This document shows, piece by piece, positions 52,554-62,596 of a stretch of 64,000 bases of DNA; the stretch's first letter is position 1; each line of letters starts with the position of its first letter. The position numbers and the translations under genes were made by a program. The stretch is from Siminovitchia thermophila (GTDB lineage: Bacteria; Bacillota; Bacilli; Bacillales; Bacillaceae_C), in the NCBI RefSeq assembly GCF_016909185.1, contig NZ_JAFBFH010000019.1, positions 19,886 through 83,885 of the forward strand, written 5' to 3'. The notes below the pieces were generated by a model, which worked only from the letters and a program-made list of their open reading frames with translations, was not told where the DNA came from and made no database searches.

Positions 52554-54006
52554 ATTTTAAAAATTGCACAAGTTCTCGGCGAACAAGTTTGTTTGCTCCA
52601 TTTTTCGGCAACTCTCCGACATGGATAAACTTTTTTGGGACTTTGTACGGCGCCAGTCTTTCCCGGCAAAAGTCAACCAGTCTTTCTTCTGAAATATCAT
52701 CCCTTGATACAATAAACGCGTAAGGGACCTGTCCCCACTTTTCATCGGCCACACCTGTCACACCTGCTTCAATGACAGAAGGATGGGCTAAAAGGACTTC
52801 TTCGATTTCGGCAGGATAAATATTTTCACCCCCGGAAATGATCAAGTCCGAACGACGATCGAGTACAAAGACATATCCATCTTCATCGAGGTAGCCAATA
52901 TCGCCTGTTGAAAACCAGCCATCCTGAAAAGATGTCTTATTTGCAGTTTCCCTGTTTAAATAACCGGGAGTCACATTTGGTCCTCTTACGACAATTTCAC
53001 CTGGTTCCAAAGGAGCCGCCTCCCGTCCCTCATTCATGATCTTGAGTTGAAAAGGAAAGAGCGGCTTACCAGCGGAACCTATTTTCACCAAACTGTCCTC
53101 CGGCGAGAGTGTAACAATCTGGGAAACTGTTTCGGTCATTCCATATGTTTGATAAACAGGAATGTTTTTCTTTTTGCACGATTCCAGCAACGGTCGCGGA
53201 GCCGGTCCACCGCCAAGGAGCAAGCAGCGGAAATTCGGATGGTACGTTTCATCTCCCAATTCGGATAACATGCGATTCAACATGGAACTGACCGCTGACA
53301 TGATCGTCACTTTCCCCGAAGATAAAGCATCATTGACTTTTTTTTCATCAAATTTGTCCATTAGCATTACCGGAATACCATAAATCACACTGCGAAGCAA
53401 AATGGAAAAGCCGCTAATATGGTAAAGCGGAACGGTGCACAGCCACATATCATCTTCACGAAGCCCGAGATTCAAAACGGATCCCGCAGCACTCCACCAA
53501 TGATTTCCGTACGTCTGCAACACTCCTTTGGGTTTACCCGTTGTTCCGGATGTATACATAATGGAACAAACTTCATCCAGATTGAATTCTTCTCGGATTT
53601 TTAACTGGCCCGTTTCTTTGGGCAATCGGTTAATGCAAACTGTTTTCGTCGTTACCGATAATTGTTGGACGGATTTTTCAAAGCTTTTTTCAAATAACAA
53701 AATATCCGCTTTACAGTCATTTAATTGAAAAGCCCACTCACTGGGCGTAAGCCTGCTGTTTAAAAAGACAACTTCTGCACCGATCTGCTGAAGAGCATGG
53801 ATGATAAAAACCGTTTCTGGCCGGTTGCTCATCAGTACCGCTGCCCGGCTTCCTTTAAAAATCGGCAAGAAGGCCAAGTTATCTGCTGTTTCCAACACTA
53901 TATGAAGCATTTCTTCAAATGACCATGATTTTCTCCCAAAAACAAGAGCCTTGCGCCGCGGGGTAAGCCCCGCCCTTTTTAATAGCCAATTGGGCATCGT
54001 ACTCAC
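52552..54006 (-). CDS. menE: o-Succinylbenzoate-CoA ligase
   Basis: A 484-residue adenylate-forming ligase that activates o-succinylbenzoate with CoA in menaquinone synthesis. ATP/AMP motif IMYTSGTTGKPKG (about 150-162), YGMTE, and WFSTGDIGYLDEDGYVFVLDRRSDLIISGGENIYPAEIE (about 360-400), with the late Lys in KVPKKF. GTG 54006 (MSTMPNWLLKRAG) has AAAGGAGG 8 nt upstream; a TTG 6 nt earlier is too close. A terminator after menB separates it from the rest of the cluster. Confidence 0.94.
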   Translation of the reverse strand: MSTMPNWLLKRAGLTPRRKALVFGRKSWSFEEMLHIVLETADNLAFLPIFKGSRAAVLMSNRPETVFIIHALQQIGAEVVFLNSRLTPSEWAFQLNDCKADILLFEKSFEKSVQQLSVTTKTVCINRLPKETGQLKIREEFNLDEVCSIMYTSGTTGKPKGVLQTYGNHWWSAAGSVLNLGLREDDMWLCTVPLYHISGFSILLRSVIYGIPVMLMDKFDEKKVNDALSSGKVTIMSAVSSMLNRMLSELGDETYHPNFRCLLLGGGPAPRPLLESCKKKNIPVYQTYGMTETVSQIVTLSPEDSLVKIGSAGKPLFPFQLKIMNEGREAAPLEPGEIVVRGPNVTPGYLNRETANKTSFQDGWFSTGDIGYLDEDGYVFVLDRRSDLIISGGENIYPAEIEEVLLAHPSVIEAGVTGVADEKWGQVPYAFIVSRDDISEERLVDFCRERLAPYKVPKKFIHVGELPKNGANKLVRRELVQFLK

Positions 54007-54311
54007 TAACAAAACCCTCCTTTACAAAAAACTGGCATGAAAGTTCCTTTCCCATTTATAAACCCGATACGCTAGGACCTTCATCCAGAGCTTCATTGAT
54101 GCCAGCTAAAATAGCATGTACATGACCCCTGTCGCTTTCCTATTTTAAGCAGCAAAACAAAAAACCTGCTTCGATATCATCGAGCAGGCTCACAAGCGGC
54201 CCGTCTGCCATTATCGCCGCTGAATTTTAGGACATGCATATTTACTTCGAATAAACTCCGCGCTCAATCATATTGTTCCGTAACGAGTTCACCAGATCCT
54301 CTTTGAGTGTT
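54007..54311. other. menB-menE spacer
   Basis: Holds the menB terminator (54155-54190) and presumably a menE promoter on the minus strand, which I cannot define. No gene seen. Confidence 0.5.
54155..54190 (-). terminator. Terminator after menB
   Basis: GAGCCTGCTCGATGATATCG continues into AAGCAGG and TTTTTTG on the minus strand; the stem is CCTGCTtcGAT/ATCgaGCAGG-like. Confidence 0.78.
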
Positions 54312-55130
54312 TTACGGAAAACGGGGAAACTGTCCGAAATCCGGCTTTCTTTTTTCTTTAAAGGCATCCCGGCCTTCTTTTGCCTCGTCTGTTGTATAGT
54401 AAAGCAGCGTAGCATCCCCAGCCAACTGTTGGAGTCCGGCAAGACCGTCTGTATCCGCATTAAATGCAGCTTTCAGGAAGCGCAGGGCTGTTGGGCTTTT
54501 TTCAAGCATTTCTTCGCACCATTTAATTGTTTCCTCTTCCAATTGGTCAAGTGGAACAACTGTATTGACAAGACCCATTTCAAGCGCTTCTTGGGCATTG
54601 TATTGGCGACAGAGGAACCAGATTTCTCTCGCTTTTTTATGGCCAACAATTCTCGCCAAGTACCCCGAACCGTAACCAGCATCAAAGCTGCCGACTTTGG
54701 GGCCAGTTTGGCCAAAAATAGCATTGTCCGCCGCAATCGTTAAGTCGCAGACGACATGTAGTACATGGCCGCCTCCAATAGCATATCCCGCTACCATTGC
54801 TACGACAGGTTTTGGAATCACACGAATTAACCTTTGTAAATCCAGTACGTTCAAGCGAGGAATATTATCTGATCCTACATACCCCCCGTGTCCTCTCACT
54901 TTTTGGTCACCGCCTGAGCAAAATGCTTTTTGCCCTGCACCTGTCAGAATAATCACGCCGACGTCCGAATCATCCCTGGCATAAGCAAAGGCATCAATCA
55001 ATTCCATGACTGTTTGAGGCCTAAAGGCATTATGTACTTCCGGCCTGTTAATCGTTATTTTGGCAATGCTGTTATACGTTTCATATATGATATCTTCGTA
55101 TTCTCTCTCTTTTGTCCATTGAACCGACAT
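54312..55130 (-). CDS. menB: 1,4-Dihydroxy-2-naphthoyl-CoA synthase
   Basis: A 272-residue crotonase-fold enzyme that closes the naphthoquinone ring from o-succinylbenzoyl-CoA. Motifs: [30 protein letters not shown] (about 84-98, the mobile catalytic loop), [41 protein letters not shown]. The C-terminal [11 protein letters not shown] is diagnostic for MenB. AGGAGG precedes the ATG, and menH ends 24 nt upstream. Confidence 0.97.
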   Translation of the reverse strand: MSVQWTKEREYEDIIYETYNSIAKITINRPEVHNAFRPQTVMELIDAFAYARDDSDVGVIILTGAGQKAFCSGGDQKVRGHGGYVGSDNIPRLNVLDLQRLIRVIPKPVVAMVAGYAIGGGHVLHVVCDLTIAADNAIFGQTGPKVGSFDAGYGSGYLARIVGHKKAREIWFLCRQYNAQEALEMGLVNTVVPLDQLEEETIKWCEEMLEKSPTALRFLKAAFNADTDGLAGLQQLAGDATLLYYTTDEAKEGRDAFKEKRKPDFGQFPRFP

Positions 55131-55154
55131 ATCGAGACCTCCTCATGATATAGT

Positions 55155-55967
55155 TCAAGCTAGTTTCAATAAAAACTCTTTTACTATTGTACCAAATTTC
55201 ATCGGGTCTTCCACGTGTAATGCATGTCCCGTCCCTTTCAACATGACAAGCTCCGAGCCCGGAATCATTTTTTCCATATCTTTAGCAATACGACAAAATT
55301 TAATGTCCAGTTCACCACACATGATCAATGTTGGAGCTTGGATTTCTTGAAGCCGGTCCCACCAAGATGGCTGCTTTCCCGTCCCCATTCCAAGTAAACT
55401 GTTGGCAAGCCCTTCCGGCCTGTTCTGTAATCTGCTTTGACGAATGGCTTTTTGTTTTTCAACAGGCAACGTTTTCTGGGTAGCAAAAAGCGGGATGTTT
55501 TCCCAGTAATTGACAAAATTCCTCATCCCGTCTTTCTTGATCTTATTGGCCAATTGTTGATCGGCCACTACCCTTTGTGCACGTTCTTCTTTTGTTTTTA
55601 ATCCTGGCGAAGAGCTTTCCACTATTAAGCTTTTGATACGATCCGGATAGAGGAGAGATGTACCCAAAGCAAGCCTTCCGCCCATAGAATAACCTAACAG
55701 ATGAACGCGATCGATTTGAAGATTATCCAATATTTGCATGAGATGGGATGCAGCCACTTCCATCTTATATAAGGATGGATCTTCTGGAGCATCCGTCTTT
55801 CCATGCCCAAGTAAGTCCACCGCAATCGTTTTGAATGATCCCGACAAGATCTCCACTGTATCTTTCCAAGTGCCACCATCACCAGTAAACCCATGAAGGA
55901 GCATTACTGCTTCACCAGATCCTTGGACATCATAATGATAAGAATTGCCATTTATTGATAGGAACAT
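55155..55967 (-). CDS. menH: SHCHC synthase (alpha/beta hydrolase MenH)
   Basis: A 270-residue alpha/beta hydrolase eliminating pyruvate from SEPHCHC to form SHCHC. HG motif LLHGFTGDGGTW (about 24), nucleophile GYSMGGRLAL (about 93), Asp in CGELDIKF (about 214) and His in GTGHALHVEDP (about 244). Position between menD and menB fixes the function. The ATG overlaps the menD stop by one base. Confidence 0.93.
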   Translation of the reverse strand: MFLSINGNSYHYDVQGSGEAVMLLHGFTGDGGTWKDTVEILSGSFKTIAVDLLGHGKTDAPEDPSLYKMEVAASHLMQILDNLQIDRVHLLGYSMGGRLALGTSLLYPDRIKSLIVESSSPGLKTKEERAQRVVADQQLANKIKKDGMRNFVNYWENIPLFATQKTLPVEKQKAIRQSRLQNRPEGLANSLLGMGTGKQPSWWDRLQEIQAPTLIMCGELDIKFCRIAKDMEKMIPGSELVMLKGTGHALHVEDPMKFGTIVKEFLLKLA

Positions 55968-57709
55968 TATGTTTCACCTTGAAAAAATTGGTTTATTTCC
56001 TGGGAAACATTTTGCCATAACGATCTGTGATTCTGGAGGTTTTTGTTACGATCTGTCGGAATTTCAATGATATTGATACCTTCATTTTGAACTGCGTCCA
56101 ACATAGACGCCTCTAAATCTTCCCAACTAAACACTTTGGAATATTGGGCGCCATATAATGCTGCTGCGTGTTTAAAGTTGAGTCCCGTTGGTGTGCCAAA
56201 TAACAATTCAAAATGCGTCCCATTTTCAGCTTGCTGGAGATGGGAAAAAATACCTCCTCCATCATTGTTAAGCAAAATGATATTCATGTTGATTTTATGT
56301 TGCTTGGCTGCCAACAAACCATTCGCATCGTGGAAAAAGGAAAGGTCTCCAATCAATAGAAAAAGCGGGTGATAATGAACAGCGACACCAATAGCACTCG
56401 AAACGATCCCGTCTATTCCATTTGCGCCACGATTGCCAAACAGACGGATATTTTTATTGTTTGCATGAAAAAAAGTATCCATATCCCGAATCGGCATGCT
56501 GTTACCAATAAAGACTGCACATTCAGGCGGGAGTAATTCACAAAATTTGGAAACTGCTTTTCCTTCATCAAGCTCATCGCTCATGCTTATATGAGAGCGT
56601 ATCGTATTTTTGGCAAGGGCATTTACCCGCTTCCAATTGTTGATCCAAGCTTGGTTTTTTGGATAAGGAAACTGACTCAGCTTTTTACAAAAAATGGTTT
56701 CGGAGCCATAAATCATTTCCGAACTTAAATAATGGGGATCTCTCCATCCACCGTTTCCGTCCACAAAAATATGATTCACTTTCGCCAGCCTTTTGAAAAA
56801 AAGGGCTAAAGGTTTGGAAACAGGCATTCCCCCAAAATGAATCACCACATCCGGCGCCAATTCTGTTTTGGCAGCCTCTGACCTAAGTATGGCATCATAA
56901 CTGTCCATTATGAGGTCCGACGCATCTGATAAGCTCCGCAGCTGCGATAGGGGATCGGCCAAAACAGGGTAACCAAGACTTTCAGCAAGTTGCAAAACAG
57001 CTGCTGAAAAATCCTTGTCATCAATCACTCCACAAACAATAAGCCCCTTTTTCGCCTGCATACATAGATCGGCCACCGCATTGATTGTTTCCTCTGACAC
57101 ATCCAGGTGTTGTTTCAGAACAATGGGATGAAGAGGGTCTGATTGTTCATAAGGCGCAGGCTCCAGCCTTGGAACCAGCGGTTCCCTCAGCGGAAAATTT
57201 AAATGTACCGGCCCTGGCATCAACCCACCTGCGATGGAGACCGCGCGGGTCGCCTGGGAACGCACATATTTTTTGGCGTTATCCCCTCCCTCAGGCAAAG
57301 CCATTTCCCTGAACCATCTTACATGATTTCCATACAGGTTTAGCTGATCAATCGCCTGTGGCGCTCCAACGTCTCGCAGTTCCGGCGGGCGGTCCGCGGT
57401 CAAAACGATCAATGGGACTCTTGATAAATTTGCTTCAACCACAGCAGGATAGTAATTGGCGGCTGCAGTCCCGGAGGTACATAAAACGGCAACAGGCCGC
57501 TTAGATGCCTTGGCTAATCCTAGTGCAAAAAAGCCTGCCGACCTTTCATCAATATTGATATACTCCCGGATGGATGGATGATCAGCCAATAACATGGCCA
57601 ACGGCGTGGAACGGGAGCCGGGACTAATGACTACTTCCCGAACCCCGGATTTGGCCAGACCGTCTATAAATGCTGCTATATATTCCGTTAAAGTGTCTTG
57701 CCAGCTCAT
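55967..57709 (-). CDS. menD: SEPHCHC synthase
   Basis: A 580-residue TPP enzyme joining isochorismate and 2-oxoglutarate. The N-terminal region has VREVVISPGSRSTPLAMLL (about 20-38) with the catalytic Glu in INIDERSAGFFALGLAKAS. The TPP motif is GDLSFFHDANGLLAAKQHKINMNIILLNNDGGGIF (about 440-475). Length is typical. The ATG overlaps the menF stop by 4 nt, and menH follows by one-base overlap. Confidence 0.96.
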   Translation of the reverse strand: MSWQDTLTEYIAAFIDGLAKSGVREVVISPGSRSTPLAMLLADHPSIREYINIDERSAGFFALGLAKASKRPVAVLCTSGTAAANYYPAVVEANLSRVPLIVLTADRPPELRDVGAPQAIDQLNLYGNHVRWFREMALPEGGDNAKKYVRSQATRAVSIAGGLMPGPVHLNFPLREPLVPRLEPAPYEQSDPLHPIVLKQHLDVSEETINAVADLCMQAKKGLIVCGVIDDKDFSAAVLQLAESLGYPVLADPLSQLRSLSDASDLIMDSYDAILRSEAAKTELAPDVVIHFGGMPVSKPLALFFKRLAKVNHIFVDGNGGWRDPHYLSSEMIYGSETIFCKKLSQFPYPKNQAWINNWKRVNALAKNTIRSHISMSDELDEGKAVSKFCELLPPECAVFIGNSMPIRDMDTFFHANNKNIRLFGNRGANGIDGIVSSAIGVAVHYHPLFLLIGDLSFFHDANGLLAAKQHKINMNIILLNNDGGGIFSHLQQAENGTHFELLFGTPTGLNFKHAAALYGAQYSKVFSWEDLEASMLDAVQNEGINIIEIPTDRNKNLQNHRSLWQNVSQEINQFFQGET

Positions 57710-59106
57710 TCTTCCGTTCCCTCCATTGCCAGCAGCATCGGCTCAAATTTCATGCTCGTTTCTTTTAGTTCCTCTTCCGGATTTGAATCGGCAACAAGTC
57801 CGCACCCGGCATACAAATAAGCTTCGTCCTGTTTCATCAACCCCGAGCGGATAGCGACAATGAACTCACCATTTCCACGAAAATCAGTCCAGCCGATTGG
57901 TCCAGCATACAAACCCCTGTCCATCATTTCTTTTTCCCGTATTAATTCGAGAGCTTTGTCAGTGGGAACGCCTCCCAGCGCCGGAGTAGGGTGAAGCTTT
58001 TCTACGAGCTGAAAAATGGATGTGGACGACTTTGCCGTTCCCTTGACAGGAGTGTAAAGATGCTGAATATAGGGCGTCTTTAGCAACTCTGGATGTTTTG
58101 GAACTTCCATGCTTTTACAATGAGGGGCAAGGGCATTTTTAATCATTTCCACAACAAGCGCGTGTTCATGCAAATTTTTCTCATCGGTGATCAAGGTTTG
58201 ACCAAGCTTTAGATCTTCCTCCGGATCTTTATTTCTCCCGATCGAGCCGGCAAGACTCGCAGAAAAAATAGTATTTCCGGATTTTTTTACAAGCCTTTCC
58301 GGAGATGCCCCGACAAAGCAGCGCTCTCCGGACTCAATGGCAAAGATAAAACTATTGGGCTGTTGAGAATTCAAATTTTGTAATACCTCCTCGGGCGCAG
58401 GAGGATTGGAAAACACAAGCCTCATCTTTCTAGACAATACGACTTTTTCAACTTTCGTTTCCTTTATAAGATTTACGACATCCCGGACAGATGTTAGCCA
58501 TTCACCTACTGAATGTTCTTCCTTATACAGTAAAGATGAAGATGCATGATGTTCATTCTCATTCATTGGATGGCTGATGAGCTCTTCAATTTCCTTCTCT
58601 GCATGAAGACGCGCCGCCTCCTCATGTTCTTTATTTTCCAGCAAATTAACCGTCATAAAGCAATCGCCGTTTAAAGCCGTCAGCATAAACTTAGGCAAAT
58701 AAAACAGGGCATCTCCAAATGGCTGCCAAAGTTCTTCTTTAATACTGTATGGATCAAAAGAAAAACCCCCAAACAAAAGCGGTCCTGTTCCCGGGGTTTC
58801 AAATGGGTTATCTATCATCGCCGATCCAAGCTGCTTTTTCCACACTCTTTCTAGTTGCCCAAAACGCTCTTCGGCACTGTTATTAATGAATGAGCGGGTG
58901 ATCCCAAGTCCAACGAGCACCAGCCCATCATCCGGACTTTTCCAGAAAAAACTTTTTCCTTTGTAATGAGGACGATTAGATTCATAAAAAAAAGCCGGGT
59001 TTATGTTTTTGACTTTTTTTGTGAAGCTAAATAGAGTTTTATTGGATTGATCTTTATCTTGACTTAGTATATTTAATTGTTTGTCCCGAAAAGTTAAATT
59101 AATCAA
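57706..59106 (-). CDS. menF: Isochorismate synthase
   Basis: A 466-residue chorismate-utilising enzyme that isomerises chorismate to isochorismate. Motifs: KVEKVVLSRKMRLVF (base Lys), FVGASPERLVKKSG (about 275), SLAGSIGRNKDPEEDLKLG, HPTPALGGVPTDKALELI and GCGLVADSNPEEELKET with Mg-binding Glu residues. TTG start at 59106 with AGGAGAG 8 nt upstream. First gene of menFDHB, divergent from menA. Confidence 0.95.
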   Translation of the reverse strand: MINLTFRDKQLNILSQDKDQSNKTLFSFTKKVKNINPAFFYESNRPHYKGKSFFWKSPDDGLVLVGLGITRSFINNSAEERFGQLERVWKKQLGSAMIDNPFETPGTGPLLFGGFSFDPYSIKEELWQPFGDALFYLPKFMLTALNGDCFMTVNLLENKEHEEAARLHAEKEIEELISHPMNENEHHASSSLLYKEEHSVGEWLTSVRDVVNLIKETKVEKVVLSRKMRLVFSNPPAPEEVLQNLNSQQPNSFIFAIESGERCFVGASPERLVKKSGNTIFSASLAGSIGRNKDPEEDLKLGQTLITDEKNLHEHALVVEMIKNALAPHCKSMEVPKHPELLKTPYIQHLYTPVKGTAKSSTSIFQLVEKLHPTPALGGVPTDKALELIREKEMMDRGLYAGPIGWTDFRGNGEFIVAIRSGLMKQDEAYLYAGCGLVADSNPEEELKETSMKFEPMLLAMEGTEE

Positions 59107-59231
59107 AGTAACTCTCTCCTACATCGTGGACTTTTCATTTTTACCCTATTTACTTATTATATATGAATATAAGGACTAAATGTAGTAAATTCGCTTTCGG
59201 CAAAGATTTCCGTATTCTAGCTCAAAAAGCA

Positions 59232-59260
59232 TTGACACTTTTGCCTACATTTTCTACACT
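59232..59260 (+). promoter_or_regulatory. Sigma-A promoter of menA
   Basis: TTGACA (59232-59237) and TACACT (59255-59260) with a 17-nt spacer, about 37 nt before the ATG. Confidence 0.75.
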
Positions 59261-59296
59261 TTAGTAGGTGAAATATGTTAAGGGAGAGAATTTTGA

Positions 59297-60223
59297 ATGA
59301 ATATTCAAGCTCAATCTGCCTTTCCTGAAGAAAAAGGCTGGCGGATTTGGTGGCGGTTGACCCGCCCGCATACATTAACCGCCGCTTTTGTTCCCGTTTT
59401 GCTTGGAACGGCGTTATCAGCGAATCAACAGCCTATTCACGGGCTTCTCTTTGCCTCCATGCTAGTTGCAAGTTTGCTTATTCAAGCTGCAACGAATATG
59501 TTTAATGAGTATTATGACTATGCCAGAGGCTTGGACAACCAGCATTCTGTCGGCATTGGCGGTGCCATCGTAAGACACGGTGTAAAACCTGCGACTGTTC
59601 TTGGGCTCGGCTTTGCTTTCCTCGGCGCAGCGGTACTATTAGGCGTTTATATCTCTGCTAGCAGTAGCTGGTGGATCGCACTCGTTGGCCTCGTCAGTAT
59701 GGCGGCCGGTTATTTTTACACGGGCGGACCTTACCCGATTGCTTACACGCCTTTCGGAGAAATCACATCAGGCTTTTTCATGGGTTTTGTCATTACGCAA
59801 ATATCCTACTTTATTCAAACAGGAAGTATAAGCCTTATAAGCGTCCTTGTGTCCATGCCTATATCTATCTTAATTGGCGCAATTATGCTTTCCAATAATA
59901 TCAGAGATTTGGACGGAGACAAAAAAAGCGGAAGAAAAACGGTTGCCATCCTTGTAGGCCGGGAAAAGGCAATCAAATTGCTTGCAGCTATGTTCATCGT
60001 TTCTTATGTTTTTATACTCATACTTATTTTCTTCTTTTCTCTATCTCCATGGCTTTTGCTTACGTTCGCAAGCATTCCGAAAGCTATCAAGGCCGTTAAG
60101 GGTTTTATTGGAAAAACCGAGCCGATCCAAATGATGCCAGCAATGAAAGCAACCGCCCAGACGAATACCATTTTCGGATTCCTAATGGCGGCCAGTTTCT
60201 TTATCAGTTATGTGATCAGTTAA
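59297..60223 (+). CDS. menA: 1,4-Dihydroxy-2-naphthoate polyprenyltransferase
   Basis: A 308-residue UbiA-family membrane enzyme with about eight to nine helices that attaches the isoprenoid chain to DHNA. The Asp-rich motifs are NMFNEYYDYARGLDN (about 68-82) and SNNIRDLDGDKKSGRKT (about 200-216). It shares the intergenic region with the divergent menFDHBE cluster, consistent with menaquinone synthesis. GGGAGAG precedes the ATG. Confidence 0.95.
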   Translation: MNIQAQSAFPEEKGWRIWWRLTRPHTLTAAFVPVLLGTALSANQQPIHGLLFASMLVASLLIQAATNMFNEYYDYARGLDNQHSVGIGGAIVRHGVKPATVLGLGFAFLGAAVLLGVYISASSSWWIALVGLVSMAAGYFYTGGPYPIAYTPFGEITSGFFMGFVITQISYFIQTGSISLISVLVSMPISILIGAIMLSNNIRDLDGDKKSGRKTVAILVGREKAIKLLAAMFIVSYVFILILIFFFSLSPWLLLTFASIPKAIKAVKGFIGKTEPIQMMPAMKATAQTNTIFGFLMAASFFISYVIS

Positions 60224-60257
60224 AAGAGTCTGTGACAGAAGCAAATATGAAATAGCA

Positions 60258-60296
60258 AAAACCGAACAATTCATTTATAATTGTTCGGTTTATTTG
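60258..60296 (+). terminator. Rho-independent terminator of menA
   Basis: ACCGAACAATT...AATTGTTCGGT followed by TTATTTG. Confidence 0.85.
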
Positions 60297-60772
60297 TGTG
60301 AAAAAATCCTTACCATCGCTACGTCAACATATTTCGCTTTCCGCAGGTCTTTTCAGCTTCCTCGGAAAGCAAAGGTCGCTTTCCTGCGGGATCTTCAGCT
60401 CGAGCTATACCCGCAGGAGTCTACCTATTTTGACTACGCTAAAAGCTTGCGCATGATACACTAGGACAATTTATCCCGTATATAAGGTGCCATATACACC
60501 ACTTCAAGACCTGAGTTAATACAAAAGGTCCAAGTGGGAGAAAACGGCACCTACATGCCCGATTGACTGACATTCAGTAGGAGATGAAAGAAAACGCTTT
60601 ACGAATGAAGTTTCATTTTATTATTCGTTTTTCCATCAGCTTATTTAGTTGTGTCCATATGCCCGTGTTTACGATCGCTAAAAAAAGGAAAACAGATGAT
60701 AACAAAAGGATTATGATGAAATCGTAAAAATAGTAAATACTACTGAAAAACAGATGATGAGGAAGTGACTTT
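60297..60772. other. Intergenic region with a Bacillus-type palindromic repeat
   Basis: At about 60330-60440 lies sequence with CGCTTTCCGCAGG, CTTCAGCTCGAGC and CCCGCAGGAGTCTAC, a pattern I recall as a common intergenic repeat in Bacillaceae. The rest holds no gene; the yteA promoter must lie at the right end. Confidence 0.5.
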
Positions 60773-61531
60773 ATGCTGACACAAGAACAAACAGCCCATT
60801 TAAGAGAAAAGCTTTTAAATATTCAAAAAGAACTTCGGGAAGATATGAAAGAAACCGGAGGAAATATGGAAAATAATAATATGCGTGAAAGTACAGGTGG
60901 AGAACTTTCTTTATATGACAACCATCCCGCTGATATGGGAACAGAACTGTTTGAAAGGGAAAAAGACAGAGCGATTTCGGTGCACAATAAAGATGAGCTT
61001 GAAAAAACAGAAAAAGCTTTGGCTGCAATAAATAAAGGCGAATATGGCAGATGTGAACAGTGTGGCAAAGATATTTCTTTTGAAAGGCTTGATGCCATTC
61101 CTTATGCAACCACTTGTGTTGAACACTCGCCAGATCAATTGCTACCTGGGGACAGACCTGTGGAAGAAGACATTATTAATCCCGCGAAAAATGATACATT
61201 TTCCAACCGTGACCTGAGTGAAGCAGATGATTATGAGGACAGCTTCGAAGAAGTCGCATCGTTCGGTACCTCTGAGACGCCCTCAGACTTTACAGGGGAC
61301 TTTGACAGCTATAATGAACTATACAGTGACGACGAACGGGAAGGCGCCCCTGAACAGTATGAAACCTTTGTGGGGACGGATATAGAGGGCGATGATATTC
61401 AAATTTATTCCTCTGAAAACAAACGGGAATATGTAGAAAAACTGGATGAAGAAGGAATTGAATCTCCAATCGGAGACATACCATACCGAAAAACTGATGG
61501 TTATGTGGATGATAAGGACAATCAAAGATAA
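60773..61531 (+). CDS. yteA: YteA-type DksA/TraR-like zinc-finger protein
   Basis: A 252-residue protein. An N-terminal coiled-coil region (about 1-85, LREKLLNIQKELREDMKETG) is followed by a DksA/TraR-type finger: CEQCGKDISFERLDAIPYATTC (about 84-105). A long acidic C-terminal half follows (SEADDYEDSFEE). YteA-family members are Bacillus-specific, and a link to sporulation or RNA polymerase binding is only inferred from DksA. The ATG follows GAGGAAGTG. A bidirectional terminator follows. Confidence 0.87.
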   Translation: MLTQEQTAHLREKLLNIQKELREDMKETGGNMENNNMRESTGGELSLYDNHPADMGTELFEREKDRAISVHNKDELEKTEKALAAINKGEYGRCEQCGKDISFERLDAIPYATTCVEHSPDQLLPGDRPVEEDIINPAKNDTFSNRDLSEADDYEDSFEEVASFGTSETPSDFTGDFDSYNELYSDDEREGAPEQYETFVGTDIEGDDIQIYSSENKREYVEKLDEEGIESPIGDIPYRKTDGYVDDKDNQR

Positions 61532-61565
61532 AAAATGCCACTCTATGTTGAGTGGCATTTTTCAT
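61531..61565. terminator. Bidirectional terminator between yteA and the tRNA cluster
   Basis: AAAAATGCCACTC...GAGTGGCATTTTT; it ends yteA on the plus strand and the rRNA-tRNA operon on the minus strand. Confidence 0.9.
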
Positions 61566-61569
61566 AGGA

Positions 61570-61641
61570 TGACCCCTACGGGATTCGAACCCGTGTTACC
61601 GCCGTGAAAGGGCGGTGTCTTAACCGCTTGACCAAGGGGCC
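61570..61641 (-). tRNA. tRNA-Glu (TTC)
   Basis: 72-nt cloverleaf starting GGCCCCTTGGTCAAGCGG, anticodon TTC in CCCTTTCACGG. No encoded CCA. Last tRNA of the operon. Confidence 0.96.
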
Positions 61642-61664
61642 TTAGTGATTAATAATTTTTATAA

Positions 61665-61755
61665 TGGCGGAGAAGGAGGGATTTGAACCCTCGCGCCGCT
61701 TACGCGACCTACGCCCTTAGCAGGGGCGCCTCTTCAGCCTCTTGAGTACTTCCCC
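61665..61755 (-). tRNA. tRNA-Ser (GCT)
   Basis: 91-nt class II tRNA starting GGGGAAGTACTCAAGAGG with a long variable arm, anticodon GCT, encoded CCA. Confidence 0.96.
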
Positions 61756-61818
61756 AATCGTTATAAGCTTTTATGGAATGTACATAACTGAAACGGTTGA
61801 TCGAATATGATAAAAGAA

Positions 61819-61890
61819 CTCCGCAGGTAGGATTCGAACCTACGACCGATCGGTTAACAGCCGATAGCTCTACCACTGAGCTACTGCGGA
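61819..61890 (-). tRNA. tRNA-Asn (GTT)
   Basis: Starts TCCGCAGTAGCTCAGTGG, anticodon GTT in CTGTTAA, no encoded CCA. Confidence 0.96.
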
Positions 61891-61891
61891 A

Positions 61892-61968
<77 letters not shown>

Positions 61969-61974
61969 TTCATT

Positions 61975-62048
61975 TGGAGCGGGTGATGGGAATCGAACCC
62001 ACGACAACAGCTTGGAAGGCTGTAGTTTTACCACTAAACTACACCCGC
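61975..62048 (-). tRNA. tRNA-Gly (TCC)
   Basis: Starts GCGGGTGTAGTTTAGTGG, anticodon TCC in CTTCCAA, encoded CCA. Confidence 0.96.
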
Positions 62049-62061
62049 ATAGGAATGTAAA

Positions 62062-62137
62062 TGGGGCGACTAATGGGAATCGAACCCATGATGTCGGAGC
62101 CACAATCCGATGCGTTAACCACTTCGCCATAGCCGCC
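62062..62137 (-). tRNA. tRNA-His (GTG)
   Basis: Starts with the extra G-1 (GGCGGCTATGGCGAAG) that pairs with C73, anticodon GTG in TTGTGG, encoded CCA. Confidence 0.96.
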
Positions 62138-62144
62138 ATGAAAA

Positions 62145-62220
62145 TGGTGGCTCAGGACGGAATCGAACCGCCGACACAAGGATTTTCAGTCCTTTGCTCT
62201 ACCGACTGAGCTACTGAGCC
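62145..62220 (-). tRNA. tRNA-Phe (GAA)
   Basis: Starts GGCTCAGTAGCTCAGTCGG, anticodon GAA in CTGAAAA, encoded CCA. Confidence 0.96.
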
Positions 62221-62295
62221 CTATATAATCCATGCTATGACGTTTTAATATTTCGCATCATCAGCATTTATGTAACAAGTGGATGGTATTAAAAA

Positions 62296-62371
62296 TGGCG
62301 GTCCCGACGGGAATCGAACCCGCGATCTCCTGCGTGACAGGCAGGCATGTTAACCGCTACACTACGGGACC
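62296..62371 (-). tRNA. tRNA-Asp (GTC)
   Basis: Starts GGTCCCGTAGTGTAGCGG, anticodon GTC in CTGTCAC, encoded CCA. Confidence 0.96.
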
Positions 62372-62377
62372 TGATGA

Positions 62378-62451
<74 letters not shown>

Positions 62452-62596
62452 ACGATAAAAAATATGATGTTGTCAATGCCGCTGATGTATCTTGACTATT
62501 CCACATCAGAAATGTAAATCAAGAAGTATGTCGACAAGTGCAACTACAATACTTTCACTCGATAAAATCTTGGTTGTGTGAATGAAATAATGCAGA

